A stretch of 64,000 bases of DNA, taken from Rhodoplanes tepidamans (GTDB lineage Bacteria; Pseudomonadota; Alphaproteobacteria; Rhizobiales; Xanthobacteraceae). The translations under genes were made by a program, and so were the position numbers. Location: contig NZ_JAUSUJ010000025.1 in the NCBI RefSeq assembly GCF_030813915.1, positions 1 to 64,000 on the forward strand, read 5' to 3'. Positions 44,925 through 53,626 of this stretch are shown piece by piece (within the stretch, counting starts at the first letter, position 1; each line of letters opens with the position of its first letter). A model generated the notes under the pieces. The model searched no databases and was not told the origin of the DNA. It worked only from the letters and a program-made list of their open reading frames with translations.

Positions 44925-46184
44925 TCAGGCGCCGAGGCGGAACAGCGGGCGCAGCTTCGCCCCGGCCCAGTTGCCGGGCAGGGCGGCGGCGATCCACAGC
45001 CAGCCGTGCAGGCTGCCGGAGGCGATGCCGGACACGTAGGCGCTGATGTTGCAGCCGGTCGCCATGATGGCGCCGAAGCCGAGCAGCAGCCCGCCCAGCA
45101 CGGCGGCGGCGAGATGCGGCAGCGGCACCCGCAGCGCCGGGGCGAAGCGGCCGGCGAGCCCGGCGGCCAGCAGGGCCCCGACGATCAGGCCGAGATCCAT
45201 CACCGTGGTGATGTCGGCGGCGAGCGGCCGCAGCAGCGCGTCGGCCCGGGTCGGCGCCTCCCAGAACGCCCAGAAGGTCGGGTCGTCGAGGCCGAGCCGG
45301 TCGACGGCGTGCGAGCCCCACAGCGCGAAGGCCTGGGTGATGCCCCACGGCCGTCCGGCGAGCAGCAGGGTCGCGAGCTCGAGCGCGGCGATCGCGAGCG
45401 CCGCCCAGGCGAACGGCCAGGGCCCGCGCCACAGCCGGCCGTGCCCGGCGCTGCCGCCGCCGAAGATCGGTTCGATGCCGCCGTGGCGGGCCCGCTCGGT
45501 GCGCGCCGCGATCCACCAGAGGAGGCCGAGGACGGCGAGCGTCCCGGCGAGCGCCGGGGCGAGGCCGAGCGTCTGCACGGCGCCGATCGGCGGCAGGCTC
45601 GGCAGCCCGTGCCAGTGCTCGTACGTGAAGGCCGCCAGCGTGGCGCCGGCGACGAAGCTCGCCAGCGTCGCCAGCATGCGGGTCGAGCCGCCGCCCGCCG
45701 TGTAGAGCGTGCCGGAGGCGCAGCCGCCGCCGAGCTGCATGCCGACGCCGAACAGGAAGGCGCCGAGCGCCACCTCGACCCCGGCCGGAAAGACGAAGCC
45801 GCGCACCGGCTGGCCGAGCACGCCGCCCGCCGCGAGCAGCGGATAGAACAGCAGCACGGCGGTGCCGAGCAGCAGCAGCTGGGCCCGCACATGGGCGCTG
45901 CGCCGCTCGGCGAACAGCACCCGGAAGCCGTGGGTGAAGCCGAAGGCGGCGTGATAGAGCGCGATCCCGAGCAGCGCCCCGACGATCCACAGGGCGGCGA
46001 TGCGGCCGCCCGAGACGGTCGCCAGCCCGGCGGCGCCGAGCGCCAGCGCCGTGCCGGCGGCGCCGACCACCAGCGGCTGGAGCCGGCGCGCGGCGTCAGG
46101 GCGGGGCGGCGCAGCGGCGCGGGAGGCGGCCGGGTGCGTCGGCGTGAGGGCGGCGTCGAGCCGGGTGTCGGCGGTCAGGGACAT
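44925..46184 (-). CDS. YeeE/YedE-family sulfur-compound transporter (TsuA-like), two-module
   Basis: The 419-residue membrane protein has about ten helices. Two inverted modules are visible, each with the family's cysteine/glycine signature: LGGGCASGTLYTAGGG in the first half and MATGCNISAYVSGIASGSLHGW in the second. TsuA-type proteins take up thiosulfate or related sulfur species through a chain of Cys residues. The ATG at 46184 starts a polar N-terminus (MSLTADTRLDAALTPTH). Downstream tusA or rhodanese partners are not seen. Length agrees with fused YeeE/YedE. Confidence 0.9.
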   Translation of the reverse strand: MSLTADTRLDAALTPTHPAASRAAAPPRPDAARRLQPLVVGAAGTALALGAAGLATVSGGRIAALWIVGALLGIALYHAAFGFTHGFRVLFAERRSAHVRAQLLLLGTAVLLFYPLLAAGGVLGQPVRGFVFPAGVEVALGAFLFGVGMQLGGGCASGTLYTAGGGSTRMLATLASFVAGATLAAFTYEHWHGLPSLPPIGAVQTLGLAPALAGTLAVLGLLWWIAARTERARHGGIEPIFGGGSAGHGRLWRGPWPFAWAALAIAALELATLLLAGRPWGITQAFALWGSHAVDRLGLDDPTFWAFWEAPTRADALLRPLAADITTVMDLGLIVGALLAAGLAGRFAPALRVPLPHLAAAVLGGLLLGFGAIMATGCNISAYVSGIASGSLHGWLWIAAALPGNWAGAKLRPLFRLGA

Positions 46185-46417
46185 GCCCGGGAGTTGGCGG
46201 CGGACCCGCCGGGCGGTCAATCGGCCGCGAAAAATAAGGAGAACGACGTCCTCCGGCCGGTCGGCGGAGCAAAGTCGTTGTCGCCGGAGCGCCGGCCCGG
46301 AGAAGACGCTTCCCCGGCGATCTGCACGCCCCGGTGGGACGCGGCGGTCTCCTCGCGTCCTTGCGGTTCGCGGAGCCGTGCACGGCCGCGCCGGCAGACC
46401 CGCAAAGCGACGATTCA

Positions 46418-46431
46418 ATGATCCAGGTCAA
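46418..46431. promoter_or_regulatory. FNR/FixK-type box
   Basis: On the minus strand the site reads TTGAC-CTGG-ATCAT; on the plus strand ATGAT-CCAG-GTCAA. The family consensus is TTGAT-N4-ATCAA, so it is a good match. It lies in the 718-base gap 234 bases before the YeeE/YedE start. Reading plus, a start site 41.5 bases from its centre would be near 46466, with TAGACC at 46454-46459 as a weak -10. Confidence 0.5.
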
Positions 46432-46465
46432 AGTGGAGTCCCCCCGGTTTTCCTAGACCCCTGAC

Positions 46466-46556
46466 CGGGCGCTCCGCTCGCTTCGCGGGCGCGTGCGGCG
46501 TGATGCGCTACGGGCGGTCGATGAGATTTTCTCACGACCGCCCGTTCCGTTTTCGG
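46466..46556 (+). ncRNA. Candidate small RNA ending in a terminator-like hairpin
   Basis: The plus-strand segment after the FNR/FixK-type box ends at a strong hairpin. CGGGCGGTCG (46511-46520) and CGACCGCCCG (46535-46544) flank TGAGA-ttt-TCTCA, so the stem totals about 15 bp with one bulge. TTCCGTTTTCG follows. No gene of that strand precedes it within 1.6 kb, because the YeeE/YedE gene runs the other way. An RNA of about 80-90 bases is one reading; a leader attenuator for the dioxygenase gene at 46903 is another. No gene is seen elsewhere in 46185-46902. Confidence 0.3.
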
Positions 46557-46902
46557 GGGGCGAGGCCGGGAGAGGTGGGCGCCGGCCGGCGGTCGGGGCG
46601 GGGCCGGACACCCCCCGAAACGAAACCGCCCCCGGAGGGGCGTCGCCGACCCGGGCCGGGGGCAGATCATCGTACGCCGCCGAAGATCGGTCGGGCGTAT
46701 GGATCTCCAGGATACGCCTGAAGGAGCTATGGGCCACCCGCACGAATCCGGATGGATGTTGTTGCGGTGCAAATGAAAACGCCCGGATTACGCAGCATCT
46801 GAGAAAGCGAGATCGGCTTGCCGCGCGGCTGCCCCCGCCTATTCTGGCGCGGCTGCCCTCCGGCGCGGTGCCGGACGGCGCGCCGCCGCGAGGACCCCCC
46901 GC

Positions 46903-47853
46903 ATGGACGAACCGATCTTCGACATCGCCCATCTCGGCCATGTCGAGCTCCTCACCGACAAGCCGGACGAGAGCCTCGACTTCTTCACCCGCGTGCTCGG
47001 CCTCTCCGAGAGCGGCCGCGAGGGCGAGAGCGTCTTCCTGCGCGCCTTCGACGACTACGAGTTCCACAGCCTCAAGCTGACCGCGGCGCCGACCACCGGC
47101 ATGCGCCATGTCGGCTACCGGGCGGCGAGCCCGCAGGCGCTGGCGCGCCGCGTCGCCGCGCTCGAGGCGATGGGGGCGGGGCTCGGCTGGACCGACGGCG
47201 ATCTCGGCCACGGCCCGGCCTACCGGTTCGCCGACCCGGACGGCCACGCGTTCGAGATCTATTACGAGACGCGCCGCTACGTGCCCCCGGCCGGCGAGGC
47301 GCCGGCGCTGAAGAATCAGGCCCAGCGGGTGCCGAACCGGGCGATCGCGCCGCGCCGGCTCGACCACCTCAACCTGCTGGCGACCGACGTCGGCGCCATC
47401 CGCGCGTTCCTGCCGCGGGCGCTCGGCAGCCGCGTCACCGAGCAGATCGTGCTCGACGACGGCACGGTCGGCGGCTGCTGGTTCACGGTCAACAACAAGT
47501 CCTACGACGTCGCCTATACGCGCGACATGACCGGCACGCGCGGGCGCTTCCATCACGTCACCTTCGCGGTCGACCAGCGCGAGCACATCCTGCAGGCCGC
47601 CGACGTGTTCCTGGAGAACGGCGTCCACATCGAGACCGGCCCGCACAAGCACGCCGTCCAGCAGACCTTCTTCCTCTATGTCTGGGAGCCGGCCGGCAAC
47701 CGCGTCGAGCTCGCCAATGCCGGCGCCCGGCTGATCCTGGCGCCCGACTGGGAGCCGGTGACCTGGACCCAGACCGAGCGCCTGAAGGGCCAGGCCTGGG
47801 GCCTGAAGACCATCGAGAGCTTCCACACCCACGGCACCCCGCCGGTCGGGTGA
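46903..47853 (+). CDS. Extradiol ring-cleavage dioxygenase (VOC superfamily, class I)
   Basis: The 316-residue protein consists of two VOC modules, as in catechol 2,3-dioxygenase. The N-module opens LGHVELLTDKPDESLDFFTRVLG. The catalytic C-module has metal ligands in RLDHLNLLATD (His), RFHHVTFAVD (His) and GNRVELAN (Glu). This Fe(II)-type triad cleaves catechol-like rings next to the hydroxyls. The ATG at 46903 starts MDEPIFDIAHLGH. It converges with the nitrilase gene. No other meta-cleavage pathway gene is nearby. Confidence 0.92.
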   Translation: MDEPIFDIAHLGHVELLTDKPDESLDFFTRVLGLSESGREGESVFLRAFDDYEFHSLKLTAAPTTGMRHVGYRAASPQALARRVAALEAMGAGLGWTDGDLGHGPAYRFADPDGHAFEIYYETRRYVPPAGEAPALKNQAQRVPNRAIAPRRLDHLNLLATDVGAIRAFLPRALGSRVTEQIVLDDGTVGGCWFTVNNKSYDVAYTRDMTGTRGRFHHVTFAVDQREHILQAADVFLENGVHIETGPHKHAVQQTFFLYVWEPAGNRVELANAGARLILAPDWEPVTWTQTERLKGQAWGLKTIESFHTHGTPPVG

Positions 47854-47882
47854 GTTTTCACGCGGAACTGCGCTTCCTTTTT

Positions 47883-47906
47883 CCTCTCCCCGCGGGCGGG
47901 GAGAGG
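47883..47906. terminator. Perfect hairpin between convergent dioxygenase and nitrilase genes
   Basis: CCTCTCCCCGC-gg-GCGGGGAGAGG is a 24-base perfect inverted repeat, 29 bases after the dioxygenase stop and 65 bases from the nitrilase stop. It has the core sequence of the CTCTCCC repeat family. There is no T-tract, so termination is inferred from position only. Confidence 0.4.
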
Positions 47907-47971
47907 TGAAGAGGCGCCTGCTTCGCTGATGCCTTGTCCGGGGCACGCGGTCGTGAATCGCGCCCCGTGAC

Positions 47972-49042
47972 TCACGACCCCGTGCGCCGCCGCCCGGCCG
48001 GCGGCCAGGCCGGGGCTTCGGCCTCGTCGGCCGGGAGGGGCGGCAGCGTGTCGAGGCGCGGCGCGTCGGCGAAGGTGGCCGGCTCGCGCGGGGTGCGGTC
48101 GATGCGCACGTCGAAAATGTCGAAGCGGTTGTAGTAGCCGACCACGTCGTGGAACTGCTTGGGCTCGACGCACGCCGCGACGTCCACCTCCGCATAGACG
48201 ATCGACTCGCCGTCGCTCGGGCCGACCGCGACCGGGGTGCCGGTCGGATCGAGGATCATCGAGACGCTGCGCGGCGCCTGGGCGATCACGTCGCGCGCCG
48301 CCGTGTCGTCGCCGCACACCGTGTCGATCAGCGCCGCGTCGGCGAAGCCGGACGACACCACGTTGAACACCTTCGCCTCGAAGGAGTGCGCGCCGGCGCG
48401 GATCTCGATGGCGCGCCGCAGATCGTAGGCGCCGGGCGCGCCGTCGGGCCGGGTCGGCCACAGCGGCGGATAGGTCGAGACGTGCACCTGCTCGCCCTCC
48501 GCCATCAGGGCGTAGCGCGACAGCGGGTTGGTGTTCTCGCCGCAGATCAGCATGCCGAGGCGGCCGATCGCGGTCGGCGTCACCCGCAGGCCGCGGGCGT
48601 CGCCGTTCGCCCAGACGAGCTTCTCGTAATAGGTCGGCACCAGCTTGCGGTGCAGGTTCAGCACGGCGCCGTCCGGGCCGATCAGCAGGTTGGCGTTCCA
48701 CAGGCAGCCGACGCTCGCGTCAGTGCCCTCGGTGATGCCGATCGACACGTGGACGCCGTGGCGGCGCGCCGCGCTGCGCACCCGCGCGATCTCGGGCCCG
48801 TCGAGCCGCACCGCCTCGCCGGCGAGCCGCCGGAACAGGTCGTGGCCGAGGATCGGCGCGCGCAGCGCCGCCCACACCGGAAAGCCCGGCAGGAAGCTCT
48901 CCGGGAAGGCGACCAGGCTCGCGCCGTGGCCGGCGGCCTCGGCGATCAGCGCCGCCGCCTTGTCGGCGCTCGCGGCGCTGTCGAGATAGACCGACGCGGC
49001 GTGGCAGGCGGCGGCCTTGAAGCGGGGATAGGCGAGGCTCAT
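47972..49042 (-). CDS. Carbon-nitrogen hydrolase, nitrilase branch
   Basis: The 356-residue protein has the nitrilase triad: Glu48 in FPESFLPGFP, Lys133 in HRKLVPTYYEKLVW and Cys167 in LICGENTNPL. The PTYYEKLVW segment after the lysine is typical of true nitrilases and cyanide hydratases rather than amidases. It should convert a nitrile to acid and ammonia. It begins at ATG 49042, overlapping the TGA of the upstream TrmB-like gene (ATGA), so the two are translationally coupled. A C-terminal Pro/Ala-rich tail is usual for the family. Confidence 0.93.
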   Translation of the reverse strand: MSLAYPRFKAAACHAASVYLDSAASADKAAALIAEAAGHGASLVAFPESFLPGFPVWAALRAPILGHDLFRRLAGEAVRLDGPEIARVRSAARRHGVHVSIGITEGTDASVGCLWNANLLIGPDGAVLNLHRKLVPTYYEKLVWANGDARGLRVTPTAIGRLGMLICGENTNPLSRYALMAEGEQVHVSTYPPLWPTRPDGAPGAYDLRRAIEIRAGAHSFEAKVFNVVSSGFADAALIDTVCGDDTAARDVIAQAPRSVSMILDPTGTPVAVGPSDGESIVYAEVDVAACVEPKQFHDVVGYYNRFDIFDVRIDRTPREPATFADAPRLDTLPPLPADEAEAPAWPPAGRRRTGS

Positions 49043-49836
49043 CGGGCGATCTCCGGGCGGCGCGATCGGGTGCTCTTCGGCGGGCGTGGCGTCTGCGGCG
49101 CCGGCGTGCTCGCCGCCCACAGGGCGTCGAACAGCTGGCGCTGCAGGGCGGCGAACTCGGGGCTCTCGATCGTCATGCCGAAGTTCTCGCGGCGCGACGA
49201 GATGATGGCGACCTTCTCGTCGTACACGTAGGTCGTCATGGTCGAGACGAAGCTCTCGGGCGCGAAGCGCAGCTCGCGCAGCTCCTCGGCGCTGTCCATC
49301 CAGTTGGCGTGGATGTCGGCCGAGCGGGCGCGCACCACCCGCAGCGACACGCCCGCCGCGATGCGGCGCCGCACCAGACCGTCCATCCAGTCGCGCCCCG
49401 GCGCTTCGTAGAGGTCCCGCATCGACAGGATGCCGACCAGCTGCTTGCTGCGGCAGGCGAGCGTCTCCTCCAGCACCGTCTCGATGCCGTCGGTCCCCTC
49501 GTAGAAGCGCACCCGCGGCTTAGCCGACGAGCCGACATGCAGCGACTGCAGCTCCGGCAGGATGCCGGCGAGCCGGCGGCGGCGGTCGTCGAACAGCGCG
49601 ATCAGCCGCTCGGGACCGACGGCGGCGACGCGCAGCACCTTGCCGGGCCCCTCGTGGGTGGTGACGAGCCCCTCGTCGAGCAGGCGGGCCAGCACGTCGT
49701 AGGCGTTGGTGCGGCTGATGCCGGCCTTCTCGGCGATGTCGCGGATCGGCATCTCGCCCAGCTCCAGCGCAGCGAGATAGAAGCGCGCCTCGGTTTCCGG
49801 GATGCCGAGCTCGGCGAGCGTGCGGGCGAGGGTCAT
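49039..49836 (-). CDS. TrmB-like helix-turn-helix regulator
   Basis: The 265-residue protein opens with a TrmB-type winged helix (ETEARFYLAALELGEMPIRDIAEKAGISRTNAYDVLARLLDEGLV). A C-terminal PLD-like effector domain follows (RVRFYEGTDGIETVLEETLA, ... VYDEKVAIISSRREN). The ATG at 49836 starts MTLARTLAELGI; the extension to 50019 has no similarity. TGA overlaps the nitrilase ATG. It is divergent from the ABC-importer operon, so it may control both the nitrilase and the importer. Confidence 0.87.
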   Translation of the reverse strand: MTLARTLAELGIPETEARFYLAALELGEMPIRDIAEKAGISRTNAYDVLARLLDEGLVTTHEGPGKVLRVAAVGPERLIALFDDRRRRLAGILPELQSLHVGSSAKPRVRFYEGTDGIETVLEETLACRSKQLVGILSMRDLYEAPGRDWMDGLVRRRIAAGVSLRVVRARSADIHANWMDSAEELRELRFAPESFVSTMTTYVYDEKVAIISSRRENFGMTIESPEFAALQRQLFDALWAASTPAPQTPRPPKSTRSRRPEIAR

Positions 49837-49895
49837 GGCGGTGCGGTCCTTCGCCGGCGGGTCGTCGCGCCGGCGTCGGGCGCACCTTAGCCGAC

Positions 49896-49942
49896 CTGTC
49901 GGAAAAGATCGACAGTCGAGCAGCGGAGACAACAAACTTTGT
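49896..49942. promoter_or_regulatory. Two inverted repeats between the TrmB-like gene and the ABC operon
   Basis: CTGTCG-gaaaagat-CGACAG at 49896-49915 is a perfect 6-bp-arm repeat, 60 bases from the TrmB-like start. ACAAA-c-TTTGT at 49932-49942 is a second palindrome. The 245-base gap separates divergent genes, so these are plausible operators. TTGACA at 50003-50008 faces the ABC operon, though without a clear -10. Confidence 0.45.
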
Positions 49943-50081
49943 GCATCACGCTCGATTAAACGCCAATCTGCGAGATTCCGTCGCGTGTCGATACGGGCCG
50001 ACTTGACAATGAATGCCAAGCGTCCCGAAGATCGCGGCCGGCTGAACGCGGCGGCGCCCCCCGGCGCCCGGGAGACACGGC

Positions 50082-50942
50082 TTGAGCGACGTCGTCCTGG
50101 CTCTGGCGATCAACGGACTGGTGTGGGGCCTGATCATCGCCCTGATCGCGCTCGGCCTGTCGATCATCTTCGGGCTGCTCGACATCATCAACGTCGCGCA
50201 TGGCGACCTGTTCATGGTCGGCACGGTCGGCGGCCTCGCCGTCACGGTGGCGACCGGCTCGTTCTGGCTGGCCCTGGTGCTGGTCCCGGTGCTCGGCTTC
50301 GTGCTCGGGCTGGTGCTGGAGCGGGTCGTGATCAGGCCGACCATCCGGCAGGCGGCGCTCACCATCGTCACCACCTTCGGCCTGTCGATGATGCTGCAGG
50401 AGGCGGTGCGGGCGACCTACGGGGCGCAGCCGCGCCGCATGGCGCCGCCGATCGAGGGCACGGTTCCGCTGTTCGGAATCGACTACGACGTCTACCGCAT
50501 CGCCGCCGCGCTGTTCGCCGCGCTGGCGCTGGCCGGCTTCTTCCTGTTCCTGCAGCGCACCAAGCTCGGCACCTGGATCCGCGCGGTGCGCCACGATCCC
50601 GAGACCGCCACGGCGCTCGGCATCCCGGTCGCCCGCATCTGCGGCATCACGTTCGCGCTCGGCACCGCCATGGCGGCGCTCGGCGGCGTCATCGCGGCGC
50701 CGATCACCACGGTCGAGTTCCGCACCGGCGTCGACATCCTGCCGTTCTGCTTCATGGCCGTCGTCATCGGCGGGCTCGGCAACCTGCAGGGCACGGTGGC
50801 GGCGGCCGTGCTGCTCGCCGTGATGGAGGGCGTGGTGACCAGCGTCTCCGACCCCACCGTCGCCCGCATCGTCTCGCTCGCCGTGATGAGCGGTGTCCTG
50901 CTGTTCCGGCCGCACGGCCTGTTCGCGGGAGCGACCCGATGA
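50082..50942 (+). CDS. livH: Branched-chain-type ABC importer permease (LivH)
   Basis: The 286-residue membrane protein has the LivH helices and signatures: LGLSIIFGLLDIINVAHGDLFMVG near the start and TKLGTWIRAVRHDPETATALGIPV, the coupling loop. Its C-terminus reads SVMSGVLLFRPHGLF-like. A TTG start codon at 50082 is chosen because GGGAG sits at the right distance and translation begins at the family's usual position; no ATG is near. It overlaps livM by four bases. Substrates in this family include branched-chain amino acids, amides and urea. Confidence 0.92.
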   Translation: MSDVVLALAINGLVWGLIIALIALGLSIIFGLLDIINVAHGDLFMVGTVGGLAVTVATGSFWLALVLVPVLGFVLGLVLERVVIRPTIRQAALTIVTTFGLSMMLQEAVRATYGAQPRRMAPPIEGTVPLFGIDYDVYRIAAALFAALALAGFFLFLQRTKLGTWIRAVRHDPETATALGIPVARICGITFALGTAMAALGGVIAAPITTVEFRTGVDILPFCFMAVVIGGLGNLQGTVAAAVLLAVMEGVVTSVSDPTVARIVSLAVMSGVLLFRPHGLFAGATR

Positions 50943-51991
50943 GCGGCGGCGCGGCCGCCTGGATCGGGCGCGGCGGCCTCGCGCTGCTCGGCGCCGCGCT
51001 TCTCGCCGTGCCGTTCGTCCTGCCGGAGCTCGGCTACGGGTTCTGGGTCAACATCGTCACCGAGATCCTGATCTGGTCGCTGCTCGCCGCCAGCGTCAAC
51101 CTGCTGTTCGGCTATGTCGGGCTCCTCTCCTTCGGGCAGGCGCTGTTCTTCGGCTTCGGCATGTACGGCGCGACGCTCGCCGTGATCCACTGGGAGGCCG
51201 GCTTCTGGACCGGGCTCCTGGCCGGCACGCTCGCCGCGACCGCCATGGCAGCGGTGGCCGGCGCGCTCGCGGTGCGGCTCACCTGGCACTACTTCGCCAT
51301 CATCACCGTGGTGTTCTCGCTGATCTTCTACTTCGCGGCGATGAGCAACAAGACGCTGACCGGCGGCGACGACGGCCTGTCCTTCTCGGCCCCGGCCGTC
51401 TTCGACATGGCGGGCGTCACGGTCACGCTCGCCGATCCGCTCGCCCAGTACTTTTCCGTGCTCGGCGTGGTGGCGGCCTGCTACGCCATCATGGGCGTGG
51501 TGGTGAGGAGCCCGCTCGGCCTCGCCTTCGCGGCGGTGCGCGAGAACGACCGCCGCGCCCGGCTGATCGGCATCGACGTCTACCGCACCCGGCTCGTCGC
51601 CTTCGTGCTGGCCGGCGCGCTCGCCGGCGTCTCCGGCGCGCTGTTCGCCTTCTTCGGCCGCTACGCGTCGGCCTCCTACATGGTCTATCACGTCTCCGGC
51701 GAGGCGGTGGTGTGGGCGATCGTCGGCGGCATCGGCACGCTGCTCGGGCCGCTGTTCGGCACCGCGCTGCTGATCGTGTTCCGCGAGCTCGTCTCGACCG
51801 TGTGGGAGAACTACCTGTTCGCGGTCGGCGGCCTCACCGTGCTGGTGGTGATGTTCGCGCCGCTCGGCCTCGCCGGCCTGTGGCGCGGCGCGCTCGGGCG
51901 CCTGACGGCGCCGCGCGCGGCGCCTGCGGAAGCCCCCGCCGACCCTGTCGCGCCGTCCGCCGATGCGCGCGCCGTCCCGGGAGGCCGCTGA
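50939..51991 (+). CDS. livM: Branched-chain-type ABC importer permease (LivM)
   Basis: The 350-residue protein has about ten hydrophobic segments and the LivM features: ILIWSLLAASVNLLFGYVGLLSFGQALFFG near the start, and the coupling loop SPLGLAFAAVRENDRRARLIGIDVYRTRL. It ends with an Ala/Pro-rich tail (about 40 residues) that is longer than usual. ATG at 50939 overlaps the livH stop (ATGA), and its own stop overlaps the livG start by one base (TGATG). The pair forms the membrane channel. Confidence 0.93.
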   Translation: MSGGAAAWIGRGGLALLGAALLAVPFVLPELGYGFWVNIVTEILIWSLLAASVNLLFGYVGLLSFGQALFFGFGMYGATLAVIHWEAGFWTGLLAGTLAATAMAAVAGALAVRLTWHYFAIITVVFSLIFYFAAMSNKTLTGGDDGLSFSAPAVFDMAGVTVTLADPLAQYFSVLGVVAACYAIMGVVVRSPLGLAFAAVRENDRRARLIGIDVYRTRLVAFVLAGALAGVSGALFAFFGRYASASYMVYHVSGEAVVWAIVGGIGTLLGPLFGTALLIVFRELVSTVWENYLFAVGGLTVLVVMFAPLGLAGLWRGALGRLTAPRAAPAEAPADPVAPSADARAVPGGR

Positions 51992-52749
51992 TGGAGCCGG
52001 CGATCGCGCTGGAGACGCGCGGCCTCACCAAGCGGTTCGGCGGCCTCGTCGCGGTCGACGGCGTGTCGTTCAGCCTGCGCTCCGGCCGCGTCAACGCCAT
52101 CATCGGCCCCAACGGCGCCGGCAAGACGACGCTGTTCAACCTGGTCACCGGCGAGCTGCGCCCCGACGACGGCGAGGTGCTGGCCGCCGGCGTGCCGATC
52201 ACCGGGCTGCCGCCCCACCGGATCGTCCGCGAGGGCGTGTCGCGGACGCTGCAGATCAAGAGCGTGTTCGGCGGCCTCACGGTCGCCGACAACGTGCGGG
52301 CCGCCGTGATGGCGCACCAGGGCATCCGCTCGGCGTTTCGCCCCGCGGCGTCGTACCGCGCCGTCGGCGAACGGGTCGATGCGCTGATCGACGAGGTCGG
52401 GCTCGCCCGGCATCGCGACCGCAAGGCCTCGGCGCTCTCCTACGGCGACGTCGCGCTGCTCGAGCTGGCGCTGGCGCTCGCCGCCGAGCCGAAGCTCCTG
52501 CTGCTCGACGAGCCGGTCTGCGGCATGGGCCCGGAGGAGACCGAGCGGGCGGTGGCGCGCATCCGCGCGGTGGCGAGCAAGGTCGACGTCGTCATCATCG
52601 AGCACGACATGGAGGTGGTGTTCTCGCTCGCCTCGCACATCGTGGTGATGGCCTCCGGCGCCATCCTGGCCGAGGGCACGCCGGACGAGATCAGCCGCGA
52701 CCCGCGCGTCCAGGAGGCCTATCTGGGCGCCCCGGAGGACGACGAATGA
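51991..52749 (+). CDS. livG: Branched-chain-type ABC importer ATPase (LivG)
   Basis: The 252-residue ATPase has Walker A GPNGAGKTT and Walker B LLLLDEPVCGM. The signature motif reads LSYGDVALLELA instead of the usual LSGGQ; LSYG variants are common in LivG. An H-loop (IIEHDMEVVF) follows. It powers the LivHM channel with LivF. A 105-bp repeat separates it from livF, which would otherwise be expected close behind. Confidence 0.93.
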   Translation: MEPAIALETRGLTKRFGGLVAVDGVSFSLRSGRVNAIIGPNGAGKTTLFNLVTGELRPDDGEVLAAGVPITGLPPHRIVREGVSRTLQIKSVFGGLTVADNVRAAVMAHQGIRSAFRPAASYRAVGERVDALIDEVGLARHRDRKASALSYGDVALLELALALAAEPKLLLLDEPVCGMGPEETERAVARIRAVASKVDVVIIEHDMEVVFSLASHIVVMASGAILAEGTPDEISRDPRVQEAYLGAPEDDE

Positions 52750-52776
52750 CACGGCGGGCGGCGGGCCATGGCTCTC

Positions 52777-52879
52777 GTCATTCCGGGACGGCGCGCAGCG
52801 CCGGACCCGGAATCCAGCCGCGAATTCGGTGCCCGTGGCTGGATTCCGGGTTCGCGGCTCCGCCGCGCCCCGGAATGAC
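52777..52879. repeat. Dispersed 105-bp palindromic repeat (GTCATTCCGGGG family), copy 4, inside the liv operon
   Basis: It begins GTCATTCCGGGACGGCGCGC and ends GCGCCCCGGAATGAC. It fills the 160-base gap between livG and livF, both on the plus strand. Hairpins of this size in the middle of an operon can shape mRNA stability or partial termination. Confidence 0.88.
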
Positions 52880-52909
52880 CGGGACTGTGCGACACGACGC
52901 GAGGCTCCC

Positions 52910-53608
52910 ATGCTGAGCGTCGCCGGCCTCACGGCGGACATCGGCCGCATCCCGGTGCTCAAGGGCGTGTCGATCTCGGTCGCGCCGGGCGAGACGGTGG
53001 CGCTTCTCGGCCGCAACGGGGTCGGCAAGACCTCGACGCTGCGCGCCGTGCTCGGGCTGCTGCGCCGGACCGGCGGCAGCGTGAGCTATCAGGGCCAGGA
53101 TCTCGGCGGCCTCGCACCGCACCGGCTCGCCGCGCTCGGGCTCGGCTACGTGCCACAGGGGCGCGGCATCTTCCCGCTGCTCACCGTCGAGGACAATCTC
53201 TGCCTCGGGCTGAAGGGCAAGCCGCCGGCCGACCTGTTCGCCGAGCTCTACGAGCGCTTCCCGCGGCTGGCCGAGCGCCGCCGCCAGGCCGCCGGCACGC
53301 TGTCGGGCGGCGAGCAGCAGATCCTCGCCATCGCCCGCTGCCTGATCATGCGGCCGAGCCTGATCATGCTGGACGAGCCGACCGAGGGCATCATGCCCAA
53401 GCTCGTCTCGCAGATCCGCACCGAGATCGCCGCCATCGCCAAGCGCGGCATCGCCGTGCTGATCGTCGAGCAGAATCTCCGCACGGCGCTGAGGCTCGCC
53501 GATCGCGTCTATCTGATGGAGCGCGGCCAGGTCGTCCACGAGGCGACCCCGGCGGCGCTGCGCGAGACCCCCGACACCGTCCACCGCTATCTCGGTGTCG
53601 CCCTCTAG
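52910..53608 (+). CDS. livF: Branched-chain-type ABC importer ATPase (LivF)
   Basis: The 232-residue ATPase has Walker A GRNGVGKTS, the Q-loop context GYVPQGRGIFP, a standard signature LSGGEQQ and Walker B LIMLDEPTEGI. LIVEQN gives the switch histidine-equivalent region with Gln in place of His, normal for LivF. The ATG at 52910 starts MLSVAGL. It is 18 bases before the binding-protein gene. It completes the two-ATPase set with LivG. Confidence 0.92.
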   Translation: MLSVAGLTADIGRIPVLKGVSISVAPGETVALLGRNGVGKTSTLRAVLGLLRRTGGSVSYQGQDLGGLAPHRLAALGLGYVPQGRGIFPLLTVEDNLCLGLKGKPPADLFAELYERFPRLAERRRQAAGTLSGGEQQILAIARCLIMRPSLIMLDEPTEGIMPKLVSQIRTEIAAIAKRGIAVLIVEQNLRTALRLADRVYLMERGQVVHEATPAALRETPDTVHRYLGVAL

Positions 53609-53626
53609 CCAGAAAGGATCTTTGGC

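Noticed and set aside
46511-46544. Terminator of the YeeE/YedE transcript
   Set aside because: The hairpin is upstream of that minus-strand gene, not downstream, and the T-rich tail is on the plus strand.
46428-46772. Minus-strand frame of 114 residues in the 46.2-46.9 kb gap
   Set aside because: It is Pro/Arg/Ser-rich with no family features and covers the hairpin; it looks like a composition artefact.
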